From assembly GCA_038227745.1 (NCBI GenBank), contig JBBRPS010000488.1, positions 1-7,893 of the forward strand: a DNA stretch of 7,893 nt, written 5' to 3'. The notes below the pieces were generated by a model. It ran no database searches and was not told the origin of the DNA. It saw only the letters and a program-made list of their open reading frames with translations. Shown here piece by piece: positions 1-5,100 of the stretch; position 1 is the stretch's first letter; the number at the start of each line of letters is the position of its first letter. A program made the position numbers and the translations under genes. This DNA comes from DASPXY01 sp038227745 (GTDB lineage: Bacteria > Planctomycetota > Planctomycetia > Gemmatales > Gemmataceae).

Positions 1-231
1 ATCAAGGGGACCGGCTACCGCTACCGCTACGCCGGCGAGAACGTGGCGCGCGGGACCGTGCCGATGCAGGAGATCATGCAAAGCCTGATGGACTCCAAGG
101 GACACCGGGAAAACATCCTCGACAAGCATTACACGGAGATCGGCGTTGGCCTGGCCCGCGACGCCAAGGAGATCCTCTATTACACGCAGGTCTTCGCCTC
201 GCCCAGGCCGCCGCCAAAGGACGACGAATGA
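1..231 (+). CDS. CAP-domain (SCP/PR-1-like) protein, 3' end only
   Basis: The 5' end lies outside the window; 76 codons of frame 1 remain, ending in TGA at 229-231. The visible residues match the second half of a CAP domain: 'YAGENVARG', then a helix ending 'LMDSKGHRENIL', then 'YTEIGVGLA' and the closing strand 'ILYYTQVFA'. 'GHRENIL' is the CAP2 signature, and its His belongs to the cavity that binds divalent metal in many family members. Bacterial CAP proteins are usually exported and extracytoplasmic; their biochemical role is mostly unknown, so none is assigned. The tail after the domain is short and charged or proline-rich (PRPPPKDDE), so the domain is C-terminal. The stop overlaps an ATG at 228 (ATGA), but that ATG opens a frame holding only a broken CAP copy and probably is not a true coupled start. 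Signal peptide and full length cannot be judged. Confidence 0.88.
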   Translation: MKGTGYRYRYAGENVARGTVPMQEIMQSLMDSKGHRENILDKHYTEIGVGLARDAKEILYYTQVFASPRPPPKDDE

Positions 232-239
232 ACCCGCGG

Positions 240-302
240 GGCGTGAAGGCGTTCAAGGAGTGGATGGGTTCCGGTCCGCACCGCGAGAACATCCTCAAGA
301 AG
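240..302 (+). pseudogene. Fragment of a second CAP domain (decayed tandem copy)
   Basis: Nine bases after the CAP stop codon, in frame 3, 21 codons encode another CAP core segment containing 'WMGSGPHRENIL'. Aligned with the upstream gene's 'LMDSKGHRENIL', it shares M, S and the whole HRENIL block, and its Trp is nearer the family consensus (W-x-x-S-x-x-H-R-x-x-I-L). The match stops after 'KK': the expected 'F-T-E-I-G-V-G' strand and the closing strand are missing, and what follows is proline/arginine-rich sequence typical of non-coding GC-rich DNA. There is no N-terminal half and no ribosome-binding site of its own. It is best read as a leftover of a tandem duplication or of a deletion between two CAP genes. 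It also lies in frame with the downstream desaturase with no stop between, so an automatic caller could fuse them wrongly. A chance match is unlikely given the contiguous HRENIL, but the fragment is short. Confidence 0.6.
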
Positions 303-421
303 GTTTGCTCCACCCGTCAGGGTTCGCCGGGCAGACCTGTCCGCCTGCCCCCACACCGCAGCCCCGCCTTCCCGCGCCGGCGGTCCCACCGTAAGATACC
401 CCCCTTGCTTCGCTTCACACC

Positions 422-426
422 GGAGG
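422..426 (+). promoter_or_regulatory. Ribosome-binding site deciding the desaturase start
   Basis: A GGAGG core sits eight bases before the ATG at 435, ideal Shine-Dalgarno spacing. It favours 435 over the in-frame ATG at 228, which has no comparable motif and would add the CAP remnant and a low-complexity stretch. A weak -10-like TAAGAT lies at 392-397, without a good -35 partner; I do not call it a promoter. Confidence 0.7.
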
Positions 427-434
427 CCGGGTCG

Positions 435-1472
435 ATGGACGGATTACCCCCCTTGGGGGACGTTGTGCAGGTGCCGCTGCCGGAGGACGCCGAAGAGCAC
501 TTTGTCGCCGAGGCCCAGGTCGCCGACCCCATCGGACGGCCCGCGACGGCCCACCGCGGCCGGATCGTGTGGGGATACGTGCTCGGCGTCACCGGCTTCC
601 ACCTGCTCCTGCCGCTGGCCTTCGTGCCCTGGCTGTTCAGCTGGACCGGCCTCATCCTCATTCCGGTCGGCAACTATGTCTTCTGCTCGCTCGGCATCGG
701 CGCCGGCTTCCACCGCCTGCTCACCCACCGCAGCTATCGCTGTCCGAAGTGGCTGGAGCACACCTTCGCGATCTTCGGCGTCTGCTCGCTGCAGGACTCG
801 CCGGCGCGCTGGGTGATGATCCACCGGCTGCACCACCAGCACTCCGACCGGCAACCGGATCCGCACAGCCCCATGGTCGCGTGGTTCTGGGGACACGTGG
901 GCTGGCTGTTCGTCGAGAACCGCCAGCTCAACCGGATGGACACCTACGAGCGCTACGCACGCGACCTGCTGCAGGACCCGTTCTACCTGCGCTTGGAACG
1001 CGGCCTGCTCTGGGTGTGGGTCTACGTCGCGCACGCCGTGCTGTTCTACCTCGCCGGCATGACGATCGGCTGGGCGACGACCGGCGAGTACCTCGGCGGC
1101 GTGCAGTTCGGCCTGAGCCTGCTGCTCTACGGCGTCGTCTACCGCACGCTGTTCTCGTGGCACGTGACGTGGGGCGTCAACTCGCTCGCGCACATGTGGG
1201 GCTACCGCAACTACGACACCGACGAGAACAGCCGTAACAACTGGTTCTTCGCGCTGGCGACGAACGGCGACGGCTGGCACAACAACCACCACGCCGACCC
1301 GCGCTGCGCCGCCCACGGCTTCCACCGCTGGTGGGAACTCGACGTGACGTACCTGTCGCTGCGTTTCCTGTCGCTGTTCGGTCTGGTACACGACATTATC
1401 CCGCCGCGCCGGCTGCACGCCATGCGCGGCGCCCAGCCGGCGCTCGAGCCGCCGGTGCCCGTCCCGAAATAG
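435..1472 (+). CDS. Acyl-CoA / fatty acid desaturase (membrane di-iron, type 1)
   Basis: This 345-residue integral membrane desaturase would insert a cis double bond into a saturated acyl chain (delta-9 type by family resemblance), using O2 and electrons from a ferredoxin- or cytochrome-type donor, to adjust membrane fluidity. All three histidine boxes of the stearoyl-CoA desaturase class are present: H93-R-L-L-T-H98, H130-R-L-H-H134 and H282-N-N-H-H286. The accessory conserved segment 'WGVNSLAHMWG' (about 246-256) supplies a further His ligand. Hydrophobic segments lie at about 45-68, 70-90, 190-208 and 224-240, the usual two hairpins. The first 40 residues are an acidic, non-conserved extension, making it somewhat longer than the roughly 300-residue bacterial homologues; the C-terminal tail is proline-rich. 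The start is fixed by GGAGG at 422-426. It converges with the dehydrogenase gene, with only 15 bases between stops and no clear terminator there. Acyl-CoA versus acyl-lipid substrate cannot be told from sequence. Confidence 0.93.
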   Translation: MDGLPPLGDVVQVPLPEDAEEHFVAEAQVADPIGRPATAHRGRIVWGYVLGVTGFHLLLPLAFVPWLFSWTGLILIPVGNYVFCSLGIGAGFHRLLTHRSYRCPKWLEHTFAIFGVCSLQDSPARWVMIHRLHHQHSDRQPDPHSPMVAWFWGHVGWLFVENRQLNRMDTYERYARDLLQDPFYLRLERGLLWVWVYVAHAVLFYLAGMTIGWATTGEYLGGVQFGLSLLLYGVVYRTLFSWHVTWGVNSLAHMWGYRNYDTDENSRNNWFFALATNGDGWHNNHHADPRCAAHGFHRWWELDVTYLSLRFLSLFGLVHDIIPPRRLHAMRGAQPALEPPVPVPK

Positions 1473-1487
1473 CCGCCCCGAGCGCAG

Positions 1488-2483
1488 TCAGTTGACGACG
1501 TTGCGCGGCGGTTGCCCGAGGAGCACGCGGCGGCAGTTCTCGCTGCCCTTGATGCGCATGTCCAGCAGCCCCTCCTCCGAGTAGAAGGCGGCGTGCGGGT
1601 TGAGGATGATCCGGTCGTGCGCCGGGTGTTCCGGGTCGCGCCAGGCGACCACGAGAGGGTGGTCGTCGGGCGGCGGCTCCTGCTCCAGCACGTCAATGGC
1701 GGCGCCCGCGAGGCGCCCCGCAGTGACGGCGTCGAGTACCGCCAGCACGTCCACCACGCCGCCGCGCGCCGTGTTCACCAGGTACGAGTCGGCCGGCATC
1801 TGCGCCAGCGTGTCGCGGTTCATCAGGTGCTGCGTCTCCGCCGTCAGCGGGCAGTGCATGCTCACGACATACGACTGAGCGAGCAGTTCCGCGAGTGTCT
1901 CCACGCGGCGCACGCCCAGCGCCCGGTCGCGGCCATCGGGGACGTACGGGTCGTGGAACAGCACGTCCATGCCGAGCGCCTTGGCCCGCAACGCGACCGC
2001 GGTGCCGATCCGCCCCAGGCCGACGACGCCGAAGCCGCGGCCGCGCAGCCGGTGCCGCGGGCGCACCTGGGCGTAACTCCACGGCCCGCGCCGCTCGCGC
2101 AGCCGGCCGGTCAGCAGGTGGATGCCGCGCGTCAGCGACAGCGCCAGCCCGATCGCGGAGTCGGCGACCTCCTCGGTGCCGTAGTCGGGCACGTTGGCGA
2201 CGGGGATGCCGTGCCGGCGGGCCGCGGCGGCATCCACGTTGTCGTAGCCGACGCCGCAGCGCACGATCAGCTTGCAGCGCTGCAGTCGGCCGATCGTCCG
2301 CTCGGTCAGCGCCAGGGTGTGGTAGAGCATCAGCGCGTCGGCATCCTCGGCGCGGCCGACCAGGTCGTCCTCGTGCCGGGCGTTCAGCGCTACCAGTTCC
2401 GCCACGTCGCCCAGGATCCGCTGCTCGTGATCGAGCTTCTCGACAATGAAGTCCGCCACGACGACCTTCGCCCGCTGCGCCAT
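1488..2483 (-). CDS. D-isomer-specific 2-hydroxyacid dehydrogenase, CtBP-like
   Basis: This 331-residue cytoplasmic NAD(H)-dependent oxidoreductase belongs to the D-2-hydroxyacid dehydrogenase family, which interconverts 2-oxoacids and D-2-hydroxyacids. The substrate-binding part (about 1-105 and 295-331) flanks a central Rossmann fold. The dinucleotide loop is G155-L-G-R-I-G160, and D178 at the end of the next strand favours NAD over NADP. The catalytic set is complete: R240 in 'NTARGG', D264 and E269 in 'DVLEQEPP', and H297 in 'NPHAAFYSEE'. The end of the protein (PHAAFYSEE, then '...LLGQPPRNVVN') resembles the CtBP branch more than the phosphoglycerate, formate or lactate dehydrogenases. 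There is no ACT domain, which argues against a long SerA. The ATG is preceded by AGAGGT (2488-2493) at suitable spacing. It is downstream of, and co-directional with, the DUF1501 gene, but a strong hairpin lies in the 95-base gap, so it may be expressed separately. The true substrate is unknown. Confidence 0.92.
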   Translation of the reverse strand: MAQRAKVVVADFIVEKLDHEQRILGDVAELVALNARHEDDLVGRAEDADALMLYHTLALTERTIGRLQRCKLIVRCGVGYDNVDAAAARRHGIPVANVPDYGTEEVADSAIGLALSLTRGIHLLTGRLRERRGPWSYAQVRPRHRLRGRGFGVVGLGRIGTAVALRAKALGMDVLFHDPYVPDGRDRALGVRRVETLAELLAQSYVVSMHCPLTAETQHLMNRDTLAQMPADSYLVNTARGGVVDVLAVLDAVTAGRLAGAAIDVLEQEPPPDDHPLVVAWRDPEHPAHDRIILNPHAAFYSEEGLLDMRIKGSENCRRVLLGQPPRNVVN

Positions 2484-2515
2484 CCGTACCTCTGCGGTTC
2501 GGGGGGAATGGAAGA

Positions 2516-2551
2516 GCGGCGAGCCGGGGACGTCTGCCCCCGGCTCGCCGC
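2516..2551 (-). terminator. Strong hairpin after the DUF1501 gene, probable terminator
   Basis: A perfect 14-bp GC-rich stem (2516-2529 with 2538-2551) closes an 8-base loop. It begins 27 bases past the DUF1501 stop codon in the direction of - strand transcription. The sequence after it on that strand is only modestly T-rich (TCTTCCATTCC), so termination may be incomplete and the downstream dehydrogenase may get some readthrough. It could instead be an mRNA-stabilising 3' hairpin. Confidence 0.55.
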
Positions 2552-2578
2552 GTGTAGAAACGACTTATCGGCTCTCTT

Positions 2579-3961
2579 TTACAGCAATTCCTGGATGGGC
2601 GTCGGGTCGTCCAGGACGTTGACGGGGCGGCCGCTGGGGTCGAGCAGTTGCAGGCGCGGGTCAATGCCGAGGACGCGGTAGATGGTAGCGTGGACGTTGG
2701 ACGGCGTGAGGGGCCGCGTGTGCGGGGCCGTGCCGAGGCGGTCGGTCGAGCCGACGACCTGGCCGCCGCGCACACCGCCGCCGCCCATGAGGCAGAACAT
2801 CGAGTTGCCCCAGTGGTCGCGGCCGGGCGTGCCCATGCTGCGCGGAGCGCCCCCGTTGCCACCGTTGTTCATGCGCGGCGTGCGGCTGAACTCGCCGCAC
2901 AGCACCACCAGCACGCGCTCGAGCAAGCCGCGCTGCTGCAGATCCTGGAACAGGCCCGACACCGCGCTGTCCACCATCGGCAGGTAGCGATCCATGCCGG
3001 CCTGCAGGTCCCAGTGATGGTCCCAGCCGCCAAGATGCACGGTCACGAAGGTGGAGCCCGCCTCGACGAGGCGCCTGGCGAGGAGCGTGCTCTGGCCCCA
3101 GTTGTGCCGGCCGTAGAGGTCGCGCACGCGCGGGTCCTCGCGGCCGATGTCGAAGGCGCGGCGGGCGGTGGGACCGGTGACGAAGTCGAAGGCCTCCTGG
3201 GAAAAGCGGTCCATGGCCTGGGCTGTGCCCTGGCCGTCGAGGCTGCGCAGGGCGCCGTCGAAGTGGCGGGCCAGGCCGCGGCGCTCTTCGAGGCGGTCCA
3301 GCGACAGGCCCTGGGCGAGGTTGAGGTTCTGCACGGAGTAGTTGGCGGCGTTGGGGTCGCCGCCGGGCTGGAACGGGTTGTACTGGGCGCCGAGCATGTG
3401 GCCGCCGAAGTAGCCGGGGTTCAGGCCGATGCTGGCGGCGCTGGGCGCGCCGACGTAGGCCGGCATGCCGCGCTGGCGCGGGCCGAGCTCGCGGGCCACG
3501 ATGGCGCCGATGCCGGGGAAGCGCTGCATGTTGTTCGCGCCGCTGACGCCCATGTTCTTGGCGGTCAGCATGCGGTGGCCGCCGGCGAAGTGGTCGCCGG
3601 TGTCGTGGTGCAGCGAACGCACTATCGAGAACAGGTTTGTGACGCGCGCCTGCTTCGGGAAGAGCTCGGTGACGTCGAAGCCGGGCACGCGCGTGCGGAT
3701 GGGCCGCCAGATGCCGCGGTACTCCGCCGGGGCTTCCGGCTTCAGGTCATAAAGGTCCATGTGGCTCGGACCACCGTCGAGCCAGATGAGGATGACGGAC
3801 GTGTTCCGCGTGGCCCCCGTCGTCGCCGCGGACTCCGCGCGGGCCTGGAGGACTTGCGGCAGGCCGAGGCTGGCCATGCCGGAGACGCCGAGCGTCAGGA
3901 AACTGCGCCGGCTCATGCCGTCGCAATAGCGACCGGTGCTGCCGAGGTCGAGACGAAACAT
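2579..3961 (-). CDS. DUF1501 domain protein, Tat-exported (alkaline phosphatase/sulfatase-like fold)
   Basis: This 460-residue protein belongs to the DUF1501 family, which is abundant in planctomycetes, often encoded next to DUF1553/DUF1549 cytochrome-like genes, and related to the alkaline phosphatase/sulfatase superfamily; its reaction is not established. The N-terminus reads 'CDGMSRRSFLTLG' (13-25), a twin-arginine signal (R18-R19), with a hydrophobic segment to about residue 40 and probable cleavage near 'LQARAES', so it should be exported folded. Family landmarks follow in order: 'ILIWLDGGPSHMDLYD' (57-72, metal-site-like D62/H67/D69), 'SLHHDTGDHFAGGH' (116-129), 'HLGGWDHHWD' (309-318), 'GEFSRTPRMN' (356-365), 'GRDHWG' (380-385) and the C-terminal 'TPSNVHATIYRVLGIDP' (419-435). 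The start at 3961 follows AGGGGGG, and the 15 residues before the SRR motif match the usual family layout. Its common paralogous partners are not in the window: the upstream neighbour is a repeat-filled gap and the downstream one the dehydrogenase. Confidence 0.93.
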   Translation of the reverse strand: MFRLDLGSTGRYCDGMSRRSFLTLGVSGMASLGLPQVLQARAESAATTGATRNTSVILIWLDGGPSHMDLYDLKPEAPAEYRGIWRPIRTRVPGFDVTELFPKQARVTNLFSIVRSLHHDTGDHFAGGHRMLTAKNMGVSGANNMQRFPGIGAIVARELGPRQRGMPAYVGAPSAASIGLNPGYFGGHMLGAQYNPFQPGGDPNAANYSVQNLNLAQGLSLDRLEERRGLARHFDGALRSLDGQGTAQAMDRFSQEAFDFVTGPTARRAFDIGREDPRVRDLYGRHNWGQSTLLARRLVEAGSTFVTVHLGGWDHHWDLQAGMDRYLPMVDSAVSGLFQDLQQRGLLERVLVVLCGEFSRTPRMNNGGNGGAPRSMGTPGRDHWGNSMFCLMGGGGVRGGQVVGSTDRLGTAPHTRPLTPSNVHATIYRVLGIDPRLQLLDPSGRPVNVLDDPTPIQELL

Positions 3962-4125
3962 ACTGTGCCCCCCTGAAGACTGCGTTTTCCCGCGCGGCCC
4001 CAGGCGGCCGCCGTCCCGGCAGGCCCCTCCGCCGCGCAAATGGATCTCATCTTATTGTAACCGGGGAGCGCGTCCGGAGGCCACCCCGGCGCAGGAATCT
4101 CTGTTTGCCGCTTGGGGCTTAGAGC

Positions 4126-4208
4126 TATTACTCCGGCAGGAAAGATCCTCACGGTAGCCCGCCGCTCCGCGGCGGGCTACCGTGAGGATCTTTCCTGCCG
4201 GAGTAATA
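4126..4208. repeat. Perfect 40-bp inverted repeat (83-bp hairpin)
   Basis: Bases 4126-4165 are exactly complementary to 4169-4208, leaving a 3-base loop (TCC). The tip is GC-only (GCCCGCCGC with GCGGCGGGC) and the base is mixed (TATTACTCCGG with CCGGAGTAATA). A perfect stem this long is far beyond chance and also beyond a normal intrinsic terminator; there is no T-run on either side. It resembles a REP-like or MITE-like dispersed palindrome, or a recently formed inverted duplication. No transposase is present. Its perfect symmetry implies recent origin or active homogenisation. Confidence 0.93.
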
Positions 4209-4209
4209 C

Positions 4210-4304
4210 CGGACAAGACTCGTAGGGTGGGCACTGCCCACCACACCAACGCCTGGTACCGGATGGGTTACGGTGGGCAGTGCCCACCCTACGACTTTTG
4301 TCCG
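4210..4304. repeat. 33-bp inverted repeat of the 'GTAGGGTGGGCA' REP-like type
   Basis: Arms 4210-4242 and 4272-4304 match at 31 of 33 positions; the inner 22 bases (4221-4242 with 4272-4293) are perfect. Each arm contains its own small palindrome, GGTGGGCACTGCCCACC or its complement, so either one hairpin or two shorter ones can form. The 29-base spacer carries GGTACC. Sequences of this type are, to my knowledge, dispersed in many bacterial genomes as REP/BIME-like elements that can be moved by RAYT (TnpA-REP) transposases acting in trans; no such gene is in the window. One base separates it from the preceding hairpin. Confidence 0.85.
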
Positions 4305-4311
4305 CTAGCTC

Positions 4312-4500
4312 TTATGAGCGAGGCCCGGCCGGGCCTTTCACGGCGGGCAGCACGACGTCCAGCTCGGCGGCGGTGAGGACGCCCCGGCCCGCAAGGAATG
4401 AGCCCTCCACCAGGGGATCGGCGGGCTGCTTGCGTACCTCGCCGGCCAGGACGGGGAAGCACAACAGTACACCCGCCAGCGCCACCGGCCTCCGCGACAT
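4312..4500 (-). CDS. Small hypothetical exported protein (62 aa)
   Basis: I do not recognise this family. The frame encodes 62 residues starting 'MSRRPVALAGVLLCFPVLAG', a convincing signal peptide: basic n-region (R3, R4), hydrophobic core at about 6-18, and a V-L-A site before G20-E21. The Cys at 14 lacks a proper lipobox. The mature part would be only about 43 residues, with 'DPLVEGSFLAGRGVLTAAELDV' as its most ordered portion, split here by description only: acidic start, Gly/Ala-rich middle. Third codon positions are overwhelmingly G or C, as in the neighbouring real genes. GAGG (4511-4514) lies 10 bases before the ATG, and GGTGG (4504-4508) is closer. The stop codon (4312-4314) touches the right edge of the paired palindromes, so the gene may be the truncated 5' part of a longer one. 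Last codons overlap a 16-bp palindrome (4321-4336). It might equally be a spurious frame. Confidence 0.45.
   Translation of the reverse strand: MSRRPVALAGVLLCFPVLAGEVRKQPADPLVEGSFLAGRGVLTAAELDVVLPAVKGPAGPRS
4321..4336. repeat. 16-bp perfect palindrome
   Basis: AGGCCCGGCCGGGCCT is fully self-complementary with no loop. It lies inside the last codons of the tentative small exported protein, 16 bases from the second large inverted repeat. It may be part of the same repeat cluster or simply GC-rich coding sequence (Lys-Gly-Pro-Ala-Gly-Pro). Confidence 0.5.
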
Positions 4501-4606
4501 CGTCCACCGCCCTCGTGCAGATGTGGTCGGAGAGGGGCAAGGCTGTTGACGTCCATCTTCCGGGCCGCTCCCGGATCGATCGGGTCGAACGCGCCGGTTC
4601 CGTCTT

Positions 4607-5041
4607 TCACAACAGCTCAAGGGTCTGTTCGCCACCGTGGGCCGGGTTGCCGATCAGTCGCCGGCCCTGGGGATCGACGACGAGGTCGAGAGCCTCCAGG
4701 GGGATTTGCCCGATCAGCGCCGGGGTGTCATCCGAAACCTCCATCACGTCCACGGTCACGTCGCGGCCCTGGATGGTTAGCCGTACGGCCTCGTACACCG
4801 GGACCATACCGATCCCTCGGGACGACGTGGCGCGTTTCTCGTAGCGCTTGGCCAGACCGAGTTGCTGGATGAGGCGTGCAGGAAGCGCGAGCGTCGTCGC
4901 GCCCGTGTCGGCCAGGGCGTCGCTGAGGGTGAGCCGGCGCACCTGCTCGGGCGCCCGCAGCCCTCGCTTCACCTCCCACAAATCCTCAAGGTTCTCGATC
5001 GTCGCTTCGGTGACCACGCGACCCATTGTCTCGGTCCCCAT
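4607..5041 (-). CDS. Retropepsin-like (clan AA) aspartyl protease
   Basis: This 144-residue single-domain protein resembles the bacterial retropepsin-like or 'gag-polyprotein putative aspartyl protease' families. The catalytic motif is A44-D-T-G-A48 ('DALADTGATTLALP'), followed by a helix ('RLIQQLGL'), a flap-like region near 70-80 (ATSSRGIGMVPVYEAV), a beta segment ('RLTIQGRDVTVDVMEV') and the family's closing 'ALIGQIPLEALDLVVDP' (108-124) and 'LIGNP' (129-133). With one Asp per chain it should act as a homodimer, as retropepsins do. No signal peptide or membrane segment is visible, so it is probably cytoplasmic; the substrate is unknown. Two starts are possible: the ATG at 5041, with GGAAA upstream, or Met6 at 5026, preceded by GGGGA. 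The domain is unaffected by the choice. It begins 59 bases after mutS in the same direction, compatible with co-transcription but not proof of it. A toxin-antitoxin or phage origin is not indicated. Confidence 0.8.
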   Translation of the reverse strand: MGTETMGRVVTEATIENLEDLWEVKRGLRAPEQVRRLTLSDALADTGATTLALPARLIQQLGLAKRYEKRATSSRGIGMVPVYEAVRLTIQGRDVTVDVMEVSDDTPALIGQIPLEALDLVVDPQGRRLIGNPAHGGEQTLELL

Positions 5042-5100
5042 GACAGTGTTTCCAGGATGTCCCTCGGGTCAATTCCATCCTACCTGTCCGGGAAGATGTG

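Larger units (their letters stand above)
3962..4311. other. Intergenic region upstream of the DUF1501 gene, repeat-filled
   Basis: This stretch of 350 bases holds no credible gene. From 3962 to about 4050 it is GC-rich leader carrying the DUF1501 ribosome-binding site. An AT-rich island at 4045-4060 reads TACAAT on the - strand and could be a -10 element, but I see no good -35, so no promoter is called. Positions 4126-4304 are occupied by two large inverted repeats, annotated separately. The frames that open here on both strands (for example peptides with 'MRIFPAGVI') are translations of the palindromes. Confidence 0.7.

Noticed and set aside
444..1418. Long - strand frame opposite the desaturase
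   Set aside because: Val/Arg/Gln/Glu-rich shadow with no motif; the desaturase frame has all three histidine boxes.
228..1472. A genuine CAP-desaturase fusion protein
   Set aside because: The CAP piece is a fragment, the linker is low-complexity, and a strong ribosome-binding site precedes the ATG at 435.
1473..1487. Bidirectional terminator between the convergent desaturase and dehydrogenase genes
   Set aside because: Only 15 bases separate the stops and no stable stem is evident there.
1512..2681. + strand frames opposite the dehydrogenase
   Set aside because: His/Arg/Val-rich translation without domains; the - strand dehydrogenase is intact.
2648..3976. Long open + strand frame opposite the DUF1501 gene
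   Set aside because: Low-complexity Ala/Val/Glu/His composition with no recognisable motif; the - strand product is a complete DUF1501 protein.
4126..4208. The 40-bp hairpin as an intrinsic terminator
   Set aside because: No T-run follows on either strand, and stem length and perfection are outside the usual range.
4121..4312. CRISPR array or insertion sequence with its own transposase
   Set aside because: Only inverted, not regularly spaced direct, repeats are present, and there is no transposase or cas-like frame.
4052..4376. Short frames on both strands with 'MRIFPAGVI' and 'VGTAHHTNAW...GGQCPPY'-like peptides
   Set aside because: They are translations of the two palindromes; identical starts on opposite strands come from the inverted repeat.
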